Shown: in pieces, positions 1 to 6,005 of the stretch
Position numbering within the stretch: position 1 is the stretch's first letter
Layout of the letters: each line of letters begins with the position of its first letter
The notes under the pieces: model-generated
Databases searched by the model: none
Told to the model about the DNA's origin: nothing
Seen by the model: the letters and a program-made list of their open reading frames with translations, nothing else
Position numbers and translations under genes: made by a program
Source: UBA1822 sp963634795
GTDB lineage: Bacteria; Bacillota; Negativicutes; Veillonellales; Dialisteraceae
Reading direction: 5' to 3'
Assembly: GCA_963634795.1 (NCBI GenBank)
Contig: CAVHDO010000017.1
Location: 1-18,366, forward strand
DNA: 18,366 nt

Positions 1-82
1 GAAAGCTTTCACAACAAACGCCGCAAAAGAAATGCAGCAATCAAGCCATGCCTCTCATCTCTTTTTCAAGAAAGGCCCTCCC

Positions 83-2173
83 ATGAAACGACTCAAAATC
101 GCTACTACCCCCGAAGTGCAAAAATTTTTTTCCGATATTTCAGGAAGAGAGATTGTTTCTGTTTCCGAAACGGATTTTACGGATGTCGCCGCGGTTGTCG
201 CTTCGGCGGATTTTGCGGTGCCGGAGGCGGTTTCTTCATTTGGGATTCCCGTGATTCGGATCGAGGCGGGGGAGAGCACGGCGGCGCTGGCAGAGCGGAT
301 GGAGGCGGCGGCGGTCGCGTATGAGGAGGCGCTCTTGCCTCCTTTTTTCCGTGAGCTTTCGGCGTATGCGGAGCGGGGGAATGCGCAATTTGATTGTCCG
401 GGACATCAAGGCGGCGCGTTTCATCGGAAACATCCGGCGGGGCGTGCGTTTTACGAATTTTTCGGCGCGAATTTGTTCCGCACGGATTTGTGCAATGCGG
501 ACGTGGCGCTCGGGGATTTGCTGATTCATGAGGGGCCGGCGCTTTCGGCGCAGCGGTATGCGGCGCGCGTTTTCGGCGCGGATAAGACGTATTTCGTGCT
601 GAATGGGACGTCGGCGGCGAATAAAGTCGTCACGGGGGCGCTTTTGACGCCGGGCGATTTGGTACTTTTCGACCGAAACAATCACAAATCGGTGGCGCAG
701 GGAGCGCTGCTCTTGGCCGGGGCGACGCCGGTGTATTTGGAAACGGCGCGCAATGCGTACGGCTCCATCGGCGGCATTCCGGCGGCTTGTTTCGAGGAAA
801 CTTTCATCCGCGGCGAGATTGCGAAAATCGATCCGGAAAAGGCACGGGCGGCGCGGCCGATTCGGGTGGCGGCGATTCAGCTCGGCACGTATGACGGCTG
901 CCTGTACGACGCGCGGTATGTGCTCCGCAAAATCGGGCCGCTTTGCGATTATATTTTCTTCGATTCCGCGTGGGTCGGCTACGAAGCGTTTCTTCCGCTC
1001 TTGCGGGACGGGAGTCCGCTGCGCCTTTCGCTTTCGGCAGAAGATCCCGGCATTTTCGTCACGCAATCGGTGCACAAGCAGCAGGCCGGTTTCTCGCAGA
1101 CATCGCAAATTCACAAAAAAGACGCGCATTGCAAGGGGAGCCGCCGCTACGTGCCGCACGCCCGCGTGAACGACGCTTTCATGCTGCACGCGTCCACGTC
1201 GCCTTGCTATCCACTTTTCGCGGCGCTGGCGGTGAACGCGAAAATGCACGAGGGAAAAGCGGGAGAAATGCTGTGGGCAGACGCGCTTCGGCAGGCGATT
1301 TCCGTCCGAAAGGAAATGTTGACTCGGCTGCGCTACATGCGTCCTTTTGTGCCGCCCGTCGTCCGCGGCCGAAAGTGGGAAGACGCGGAAACGGAAACCA
1401 TTGCACGAGATCCGGCGTATTGGGCGCTGTTTCCCGTCGAGAATTGGCACGGATTTTCCGGTTATGACGAGGGACAATATCGCATTGATCCGATGAAACT
1501 TCTCGTCACGACGAAGGGCATCGACGCCGCGACGGGCGCATACGAAAATTTTGGAATCCCCGGCGCGGTCTTGGCGGAATTTCTGCGCGAGAACGGAATC
1601 ATTCCGGAAAAAAGCGATTGGCACGACATCCTGTTTCTCCTGACGCCGGCGGAAACGGAAGAGAAAATGCAGCGTCTCATGGCGGCGCTCGTGCGTTTCG
1701 AAACGATGCTGGACGAAGAAACGCCGCTCGCCGAAGCGCTTTCGGCTCTGTTCGCGGCGAATGAGGCGCGGTATCACGGATATACATTGAGGAAACTGTG
1801 TCAAGAGCTGCACGATTTTGACCGCGAACGAGATTTGTCGTCACTGCAAAAGAAATTGTTTCAAAAAGAATATCGCCCGAAAGTGGCGATGCATCCGAAA
1901 GCGGCGCGGGAGGCATTTCTGCGTGGCGAAGGCGTCCTCGTCCCGGTGGCGGAAGCGGAAGGGCGCGTGGCACTGGAAGGTGCGCTCCCGTATCCGCCCG
2001 GCGTCCTCTGCGTCTATCCCGGAGAAATCTGGACGAAAACAGCCGTTTCCTATTTCCAAAGCCTGGCGGAACTCGCCGAAAATTTTCCCGGCTTCACTCC
2101 GGAAATCCAAGGCGTGCATGTTAGGGAGGACGAGGATGGAAGGAAACGGGCGTATTTGGCAGTGAGCAATTAG
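83..2173 (+). CDS. Ornithine decarboxylase (PLP fold-I Orn/Lys/Arg decarboxylase, SpeC/SpeF type)
   Basis: Decarboxylates ornithine to putrescine in the cytoplasm, using PLP. From the ATG at 83 the protein has 696 residues, close to the 710-730 usual for bacterial biosynthetic and inducible ornithine decarboxylases. An N-terminal wing domain (about 1-95) is followed by the PLP core with NGTSAANK, FDSAWVGYEAF and SVHKQQAGFSQTSQIHKK; K332 of that last motif should form the Schiff base. The C-terminal domain has the typical YPPGVLCVYPGE. The SVHKQQAGFSQTSQ block favours ornithine over lysine or arginine, but I cannot separate SpeC from SpeF. An in-frame ATG at 32 exists; 83 is preferred because AAAGG lies 7 nt upstream and the protein then begins like the family. 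In Negativicutes, diamines such as putrescine and cadaverine are known to be attached to peptidoglycan, so a cell-envelope role is possible (inference). The stop codon lies inside a heptamer repeat. Confidence 0.9.
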   Translation: MKRLKIATTPEVQKFFSDISGREIVSVSETDFTDVAAVVASADFAVPEAVSSFGIPVIRIEAGESTAALAERMEAAAVAYEEALLPPFFRELSAYAERGNAQFDCPGHQGGAFHRKHPAGRAFYEFFGANLFRTDLCNADVALGDLLIHEGPALSAQRYAARVFGADKTYFVLNGTSAANKVVTGALLTPGDLVLFDRNNHKSVAQGALLLAGATPVYLETARNAYGSIGGIPAACFEETFIRGEIAKIDPEKARAARPIRVAAIQLGTYDGCLYDARYVLRKIGPLCDYIFFDSAWVGYEAFLPLLRDGSPLRLSLSAEDPGIFVTQSVHKQQAGFSQTSQIHKKDAHCKGSRRYVPHARVNDAFMLHASTSPCYPLFAALAVNAKMHEGKAGEMLWADALRQAISVRKEMLTRLRYMRPFVPPVVRGRKWEDAETETIARDPAYWALFPVENWHGFSGYDEGQYRIDPMKLLVTTKGIDAATGAYENFGIPGAVLAEFLRENGIIPEKSDWHDILFLLTPAETEEKMQRLMAALVRFETMLDEETPLAEALSALFAANEARYHGYTLRKLCQELHDFDRERDLSSLQKKLFQKEYRPKVAMHPKAAREAFLRGEGVLVPVAEAEGRVALEGALPYPPGVLCVYPGEIWTKTAVSYFQSLAELAENFPGFTPEIQGVHVREDEDGRKRAYLAVSN

Positions 2174-2192
2174 CAATTAGCAATTAGTAGTT
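2165..2192. repeat. AGCAATT heptamer array at the 3' end of the decarboxylase gene
   Basis: Three exact AGCAATT units are followed by a degenerate fourth (AGTAGTT). The TAG stop codon of the decarboxylase spans the junction of units 1 and 2, so the last codons of the gene are made of repeat DNA. A longer array of the same unit lies about 200 bp downstream. Confidence 0.9.
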
Positions 2193-2212
2193 GCGCGGCT
2201 GTTTCTTTTTTG

Positions 2213-2356
2213 GATTTTGTGGCGTTTGAGATGGAAAATTTTTTGGTGATAGGGAAGAGGGAAGAGAGAAGAGGAGCTCGGCTGATTATTGCTTAACGTT
2301 TTTGGCAGGCGGGATGGAAACGTCAGACGGTCAGACATCAGACATCAGACGGTGAT
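2213..2356. repeat. Mosaic spacer module: purine-rich leader plus TCAGAC heptamers (copy 1)
   Basis: The first part (GGCGTTTGAGATG, then a GATAGGGAAGAGGGAAGAGA stretch) recurs near 5328-5371 and in shortened form near 10147-10158. It leads into GGCAGGCGGGATGGA and then an array with a 7-bp period: CGTCAGA, CGGTCAGA (one base longer), CATCAGA, CATCAGA. The same order recurs in the spacers after lysS, after the MerR gene and after argH. No open reading frame with a ribosome binding site is present. Confidence 0.75.
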
Positions 2357-2385
2357 GCACTTTTTGCGTCAGGCGGGAGAGAGTT

Positions 2386-2441
2386 AGCAATTAGCAATTA
2401 GCAATTAGCAATTAGCAATTAGCAGTTAGCAATTAGCAGTT
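2386..2441. repeat. Eight-unit AGCAATT/AGCAGTT heptamer array
   Basis: Eight contiguous 7-bp units: five AGCAATT, one AGCAGTT, one AGCAATT, one AGCAGTT. The array is gap-free and ends directly at the hairpin module. The unit is the same as in the short array at the end of the decarboxylase gene. Confidence 0.95.
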
Positions 2442-2445
2442 CAGG

Positions 2446-2580
2446 TACGCGCTCCGCGCGATTTTTATAAAATGCGGCCGGAGGCCGCCACAAGTTTAGC
2501 CTTCCTTTGGAGGAAGGTGGCGCGAAGCGCCGGATGATGGGACGCCGAAGGCGCATATAAAAATGTCGCGAAGCGACACT
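2446..2580. repeat. Hairpin-cluster repeat module with 3-nt loops (copy 1)
   Basis: Six small inverted repeats lie in a row: 2448-2460 (CGCGC-TCC-GCGCG), 2474-2488 (GCGGCC-GGA-GGCCGC), 2500-2517 (CCTTCC/GGAAGG), 2519-2531 (GGCGC-GAA-GCGCC), 2543-2553 (CGCC-GAA-GGCG) and 2565-2577 (GTCGC-GAA-GCGAC). Except for the third, each has a 3-nt loop of GAA or GGA, or the complement. The module recurs in the same orientation at 5551-5696 and inverted at 10321-10430 and 18286-18366. It stays open in several frames on both strands but has no coding signals. Confidence 0.85.
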
Positions 2581-2590
2581 GCTTTTGCTC

Positions 2591-2618
2591 CCGGCTCGCG
2601 GCTCGCAGCTCCAAGCTA
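2591..2618. repeat. GGCTC-type heptamer array
   Basis: Four units in strict 7-bp register: CCGGCTC, GCGGCTC, GCAGCTC, CAAGCTA. Related arrays occur at 5508-5528 (opposite orientation) and 5752-5783. The sequence drifts while the 7-bp period is kept. Confidence 0.75.
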
Positions 2619-2650
2619 TCTTGCGCCTGAACAAAAAAGATGAGCAGCAA

Positions 2651-2685
2651 TCTGACATCTGATTGTCTGATGTCTGACGTCTCGA
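2651..2685. repeat. TCTGAC-type heptamer array (inverse of the TCAGAC array)
   Basis: Units TCTGACA, TCTGATT, GTCTGAT, GTCTGAC, GTCTCGA in 7-bp register. This is the reverse complement of the array at 2321-2349, so the composite element is bounded by inverted copies. It ends about 50 bp upstream of the greA promoter. Confidence 0.8.
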
Positions 2686-2735
2686 CCTCTGTGTGAGAAT
2701 ACCGCAGAGGACACAAAGAGTTTTGCCGCGAAAAA

Positions 2736-2764
2736 TTGACAATAAAACGGCGTTTCTATATAAT
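2736..2764 (+). promoter_or_regulatory. Sigma-A promoter of greA-lysS
   Basis: A perfect TTGACA (2736-2741) and a perfect TATAAT (2759-2764) are separated by exactly 17 bp. Transcription would start near 2771, giving a leader of about 60 nt before the greA ATG. Confidence 0.9.
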
Positions 2765-2780
2765 AAACAATAATATCGGC

Positions 2781-2803
2781 GGGCGCCGTGTTTTTGTGCG
2801 CCC
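2781..2803 (+). promoter_or_regulatory. Possible leader hairpin in the greA 5' UTR
   Basis: GGGCGC (2781-2786) and GCGCCC (2798-2803) form a 6-bp GC stem with an 11-nt U-rich loop. It lies inside the predicted leader, 13 nt before the AAGGAG at 2817-2822. Only two bases of the flank (TT) follow, so it is not a standard terminator. It may be a pausing or stability element; the function is unknown. Confidence 0.4.
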
Positions 2804-2830
2804 TTACATTGTAAAGAAGGAGAGAGAAAC

Positions 2831-3301
2831 ATGGCGGAAGTGCAGCAGACCTACGTCACACAAGAATATTTCGACAAAATGAAGGAGGATTTGGCCTACC
2901 TCAAAGGGACGAAACGTCTCGAAGTCGCGCAGCGTTTGAAAGAAGCCATCGCGATGGGCGACCTGTCCGAAAATTCCGAATACGTCGACGCAAAGAACGA
3001 GCAGGCTTTCACGGAAGGAAAAATCCTCGAGCTGGAAGCGAAAATCCGCACCGCAGTCATTATCGAAGCGGGCAAGAGCGATCATGTCATGATGGCTTCG
3101 CGTGTGCAAATCAAAGATTTGGAAACGGGCGAAGAGCAGGAAGTGACGATTGTCGGCAGCTCGGAAGCGGATCCTTTTGAAGGGAAAATTTCCAATGAAT
3201 CCCCGGTCGGCCGCGCGCTCATCGGCGCCAAAGCGGGTGACATCGCGGAAGTCAATGCGCCGGCCGGCATTTTGAAATACAAAATCTTGGCCATTCATTG
3301 A
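2831..3301 (+). CDS. greA: Transcription elongation factor GreA
   Basis: GreA enters the secondary channel of RNA polymerase and stimulates cleavage of backtracked transcripts. The 156 residues match the usual 155-160. The N-terminal coiled coil (about 8-78) carries the conserved tip GDLSENSEY with acidic D44 and E47, which coordinate the catalytic metal. The C-terminal FKBP-like domain (about 82-156) has SPVGRALIGAKAGD. The start is supported by AAGGAG 8 nt upstream. lysS begins 13 nt after the stop, so the two genes almost certainly share the promoter at 2736-2764; greA-lysS adjacency is common in Firmicutes. A GreB assignment is less likely because this is the only Gre-type gene seen and Firmicutes usually carry GreA. 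Confidence 0.97.
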   Translation: MAEVQQTYVTQEYFDKMKEDLAYLKGTKRLEVAQRLKEAIAMGDLSENSEYVDAKNEQAFTEGKILELEAKIRTAVIIEAGKSDHVMMASRVQIKDLETGEEQEVTIVGSSEADPFEGKISNESPVGRALIGAKAGDIAEVNAPAGILKYKILAIH

Positions 3302-3314
3302 CGCGGAGGACATC

Positions 3315-5246
3315 ATGTCGGAAGAAATCAAAAACGAAGAAAATCCGTGGCAGAAACTCAATGACCAGATGATCATCCGCCGCGAAAAGCTTGCGAAAAT
3401 CCGGGAGCTGGGCGTCGATCCGTACGGCGCGCGTTTCCCTGTGACGCATCACACGACGGACGTCAAAAAAGAAGCGGAGATGCTGACGGATTCGGATACC
3501 GTCGTGCGGCTGGCCGGGCGCATCATGATTCGCCGCGGGCAGGGCAAGGCCGCTTTTTGCGTGTTGCGCGACCAGGAAGGCGATTTGCAGCTCTATTTCC
3601 GCAAAGACGAACTCTCCGAGACCGATTGGGCGCTCTTCAAACTCGTGGACATCGGCGACATTTTGGGCGTGGAAGGTACCGTTTTCGTCACGAATACGGG
3701 CGAGCTCACGTTGCGCGTTTCCCATTTCACCATGCTCTCGAAATCGCTCCGCGTCTTGCCGGAAAAATGGCACGGCCTCACGGACAAAGAGCAGCGCTAC
3801 CGTCACCGCGCGTTGGATCTCATCATGAATCCCGAAGTGCGCGGGACTTTCGTGAAGCGCGCGAAAATGATGGCGGCCATTCGCAAATGGTACACGGATC
3901 ACGGTTTTCTCGAAGTGGAAACGCCCGTGCTGCAGCCGCTGTACGGCGGGGCGAATGCAAAACCTTTCACGACGCATTTCAACGCGCTCGACATGACGAT
4001 GTACCTTCGCATCGCGCCGGAACTTTATTTGAAACGCCTCTTGGTCGGCGGCTTTGAGCGCATTTTCGAAATTACGAGAAACTTCAGAAACGAAGGCATG
4101 GATACGCGTCACAATCCGGAATTCACCGCGATTGAGACCTATCAGGCGTACGGCGACATCGAAGACGTCATCGATCAGACGGAGCAAATCGTTGAAGCGT
4201 GCGCGCTCGCGGTGTACGGCACGACGAAATTTGTCTACGAAGACACGGAACTCGACGTGAAAGCGCCGTGGCCGCGTCTCACCATGGCCGAGGCTGTGAA
4301 GAAATACACGGGCGAAGACTTCGATGCCTGCCAAGACATTAAGGACGCGCGCGCCATCGCCGACCGTCTGAATGTCCAATACAATGAATACGACGGCATC
4401 GGGAAAATCATGGCCGAATGTTTCGATGACTACGTGGAAGAACATTTGATTCAGCCCGTGCACATCACGCGCCACCCGAAAGATGTCTCCCCGCTCTCAA
4501 AATCCGATCCCGCCGACCCGCGCTACACGATTCGTTTCGAATCTTACATTTACGGGCGCGAGCTCGCGAATGGGTTCTCCGAATTGAACGATCCCATCGA
4601 TCAGCGGGCGCGTTTTGAAATGCAACTCGAAAGCCGCAAGCACGGCGACGAAGAAGCGCATCCGATTGACGAACCGTTTCTTTTCGCGCTGGAATACGGC
4701 ATGCCGCCGACGGGCGGACTCGGCATCGGGCTTGACCGCCTCTTCATGCTCATGACCGACTCGGCCAGCATCCGCGACGTCCTCCTCTTCCCGGCGATGA
4801 AACCGGAATTTACGCCGGACAGCGCGCCGCAAGAGGAAATAAAGGAAACGAAAGAAGACGACGCGCCGATTGATTTCTCCAAAGTGAAAATCGAGCCGCT
4901 CTTCGAAGATTTCGTTGATTTCGATACCTTCTCCAAATCCGATTTCCGCGCCGTGAAAGTCAAAGCCTGTGAAGCCGTCCCGAAGAGCAAGAAACTCCTG
5001 CAATTCACACTTGACGACGGCACCGGCACCGACCGCATCATCCTCTCCGGCATTCACGCCTTCTACGAACCGGAAGAACTCGTCGGCAAGACCCTGATTG
5101 CCATCGTCAATCTGCCGCCGCGCAAAATGATGGGCATCGACTCCTGCGGCATGCTCCTCTCCGCCATTCACGAAGAGGAAGGCGAGGAGAAACTCCATCT
5201 CTTGATGGTGGATCGCCACATTCCCGCCGGGGCAAAATTGTACTGA
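3315..5246 (+). CDS. lysS: Class II lysyl-tRNA synthetase with C-terminal tRNA-binding (EMAP II/Trbp111-like) domain
   Basis: Charges tRNA-Lys with lysine in the cytoplasm. Residues about 60-150 form the N-terminal OB-fold anticodon-binding domain. The class II core follows, with motif 2 FRNEGMDTRHNPEF (R258) and motif 3 GLGIGLDRLFML (R475). A usual bacterial LysRS ends near residue 495-505. Here an acidic linker (QEEIKETKEDDAPIDFSKVK) leads into a further domain of about 115 residues (roughly 528-643) with SDFRAVKVKACEAVPKSKK, LSGIHAFYEPEELVGK and NLPPRKMMGIDSCGMLLSA. This resembles the C-terminal domain of MetG and Trbp111, which binds tRNA and dimerises. GGAGG lies 5 nt before the ATG. Co-transcribed with greA; a UUCG-loop terminator follows. 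Confidence 0.96.
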   Translation: MSEEIKNEENPWQKLNDQMIIRREKLAKIRELGVDPYGARFPVTHHTTDVKKEAEMLTDSDTVVRLAGRIMIRRGQGKAAFCVLRDQEGDLQLYFRKDELSETDWALFKLVDIGDILGVEGTVFVTNTGELTLRVSHFTMLSKSLRVLPEKWHGLTDKEQRYRHRALDLIMNPEVRGTFVKRAKMMAAIRKWYTDHGFLEVETPVLQPLYGGANAKPFTTHFNALDMTMYLRIAPELYLKRLLVGGFERIFEITRNFRNEGMDTRHNPEFTAIETYQAYGDIEDVIDQTEQIVEACALAVYGTTKFVYEDTELDVKAPWPRLTMAEAVKKYTGEDFDACQDIKDARAIADRLNVQYNEYDGIGKIMAECFDDYVEEHLIQPVHITRHPKDVSPLSKSDPADPRYTIRFESYIYGRELANGFSELNDPIDQRARFEMQLESRKHGDEEAHPIDEPFLFALEYGMPPTGGLGIGLDRLFMLMTDSASIRDVLLFPAMKPEFTPDSAPQEEIKETKEDDAPIDFSKVKIEPLFEDFVDFDTFSKSDFRAVKVKACEAVPKSKKLLQFTLDDGTGTDRIILSGIHAFYEPEELVGKTLIAIVNLPPRKMMGIDSCGMLLSAIHEEEGEEKLHLLMVDRHIPAGAKLY

Positions 5247-5260
5247 AACAAGAAACGAAA

Positions 5261-5283
5261 GCACTCCTTCGGGAGTGTTTTTT
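5261..5283 (+). terminator. Rho-independent terminator of greA-lysS
   Basis: CACTCC-TTCG-GGAGTG forms a 6-bp stem closed by a C(UUCG)G tetraloop and is followed by six T. It lies 15 nt after the lysS stop. The terminator behind the MerR gene has a similar sequence, and in both cases a GGGAAGAG stretch follows at once. Confidence 0.93.
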
Positions 5284-5318
5284 GTAAGGGAAGAGAAGCT
5301 TGGCTTTTTTCTTGTTTT

Positions 5319-5434
5319 GATTTTACGGCGTTTGAGATGAAAGCTTTCTACTGATAGGGAAGAGGGAAGAGAGGCGCGTCTTTACTCGTGCTTATCTTTT
5401 GCGGCAGGTAGGATGGAGACGTCAGATGATCAGA
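5319..5434. repeat. Mosaic spacer module: purine-rich leader plus short TCAGA heptamers (copy 2)
   Basis: Repeats the 2213-2330 segment: the same GGCGTTTGAGATG and GATAGGGAAGAGGGAAGAGA, then GGCAGGTAGGATGGAGACGTCAGA. The TCAGAC array is reduced to about two units (CGTCAGA, TGATCAGA) before a different heptamer begins. The whole spacer 5284-5831 holds no plausible gene, only modules of this mosaic. Confidence 0.75.
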
Positions 5435-5436
5435 AA

Positions 5437-5464
5437 AGTACACAGTGCACAGTGCACAGTGCAC
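5437..5464. repeat. AGTGCAC heptamer array (copy 1)
   Basis: AGTACAC followed by three AGTGCAC units, gap-free. GTGCAC is itself a 6-bp palindrome, so each unit is a palindrome plus one A. The same four-unit array appears in mirrored order at 10219-10246, with the variant AGTACAC last. Confidence 0.95.
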
Positions 5465-5507
5465 AGGATGTGGCATTCTGTATTTTTGTGTCAGGCGCAA
5501 GATAGCC

Positions 5508-5528
5508 GGGAGCTTGGAGCCTGGAGCT
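5508..5528. repeat. GGAGCT heptamer array
   Basis: GGGAGCT, TGGAGCC and TGGAGCT in 7-bp register. Reverse complement of the GGCTC/GCTCC type seen at 2591-2618 and 5752-5783. Confidence 0.7.
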
Positions 5529-5550
5529 ATCAAGCGGTATCGCCTGACGG

Positions 5551-5696
5551 CGATGTTTTTTATAAAATACGGCCGGAGGCCGCCACCAATTCAGCCTTCC
5601 TTTGGAGACAATCTTCCAGTGGATGGTTGTCAGTGGCTCCGGAGGGGTCGGATGATGGGACGCCGAAGGCGCATATAAAAATGTCGCGAAGCGACA
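5551..5696. repeat. Hairpin-cluster repeat module (copy 2) with a nested 25-bp hairpin
   Basis: Closely follows 2461-2577: the GGCC-GGA-GGCC, CGCC-GAA-GGCG and GTCGC-GAA-GCGAC hairpins are all kept. The stretch that in copy 1 holds the CCTTCC/GGAAGG and GGCGC-GAA-GCGCC hairpins is replaced by another inverted repeat at 5607-5631 (arms GACAATC and GGTTGTC). Its reverse complement recurs at 10391-10415 with 23 of 25 bases the same. Confidence 0.85.
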
Positions 5697-5705
5697 CCGC
5701 CAAAA

Positions 5706-5740
5706 TCTGATGTCTGATGTTTGACCGTCTGACGTCTTCA
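5706..5740. repeat. TCTGATG-type heptamer array
   Basis: TCTGATG, TCTGATG, TTTGACC, GTCTGAC, GTCTTCA in 7-bp register; same family as 2651-2685 and 12883-12917. Confidence 0.75.
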
Positions 5741-5751
5741 TCTCTTTGTAT

Positions 5752-5783
5752 GCTCCAAGCTCTTGGCTCCCAGCTCCAAGCTA
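5752..5783. repeat. GCTCCAA-type heptamer array
   Basis: GCTCCAA, GCTCTTG, GCTCCCA, GCTCCAA, then GCTA. Unit order and drift resemble 2591-2618. It is the last mosaic module before the minus-strand terminator. Confidence 0.7.
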
Positions 5784-5831
5784 GTCTCGCTACAAGGAGT
5801 TCTATGGGGAAGCACCCTGCATGATTTCACA

Positions 5832-5873
5832 TAAAAAGAGCTGCGAAAAAATGAAAATCTTTTTTCACAGCCC
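5832..5873 (-). terminator. Rho-independent terminator of TonB receptor 1
   Basis: Read on the minus strand, GGGCTGTGAAAAAA pairs with TTTTTTCGCAGCTC (two G-U wobbles) and is followed by a TTTTT run. It lies about 130 bp beyond the receptor stop. The stem core GAGCTGYGAAAAAA also appears in the terminator of TonB receptor 2. Between this terminator and the stop (5874-6005) I see nothing recognisable. Confidence 0.8.
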
Positions 5874-6005
5874 CTAAGATCATGGATTTCTGCTTGCTTT
5901 CAGTTTCTGTATGTCGTAGCCTCCTATTGATGAATCCCTGCTTGACTGATGTGGTTTCAAGAAACAGACATGGCATTTCCGAGCGGTGTCGGAGTGCCGA
6001 GGAGA

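Noticed and set aside
32..82. Upstream start of the decarboxylase at 32
   Set aside because: It would add 17 residues (MQQSSHASHLFFKKGPP) unlike the family start, with a poorer ribosome binding site than the ATG at 83.
120..131. A5-T7 run early in the decarboxylase gene as a second slippage site
   Set aside because: A/T runs of this length are frequent in the window and the codons (K F F) are ordinary; no evidence for switching.
236..1813. Long minus-strand open frame of 525 codons opposite the decarboxylase gene (similar ones opposite lysS, argG and argH, and a plus-strand one opposite TonB receptor 1)
   Set aside because: Each lies opposite a well-supported gene, has Arg/His-rich or otherwise biased composition without recognisable motifs, and lacks a convincing ribosome binding site. 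GC bias of the real gene explains the lack of stops.
2386..2441. CRISPR-like appearance of the repeat arrays
   Set aside because: Units are 7 bp and contiguous, without unique spacers, and no cas gene is present.
2419..2832. Minus-strand frame of 137 codons and similar frames in the other spacers (5430-5741, 10148-10528)
   Set aside because: They are translations of the mosaic repeats, run through the greA promoter or terminators, and change frame between copies. The repeat explains them fully.
5804..5824. Six-codon frame with AAGGAG upstream (ATGGGGAAGC...)
   Set aside because: Too short to support, lies next to a repeat array and has no promoter or downstream gene that would make it a leader peptide.
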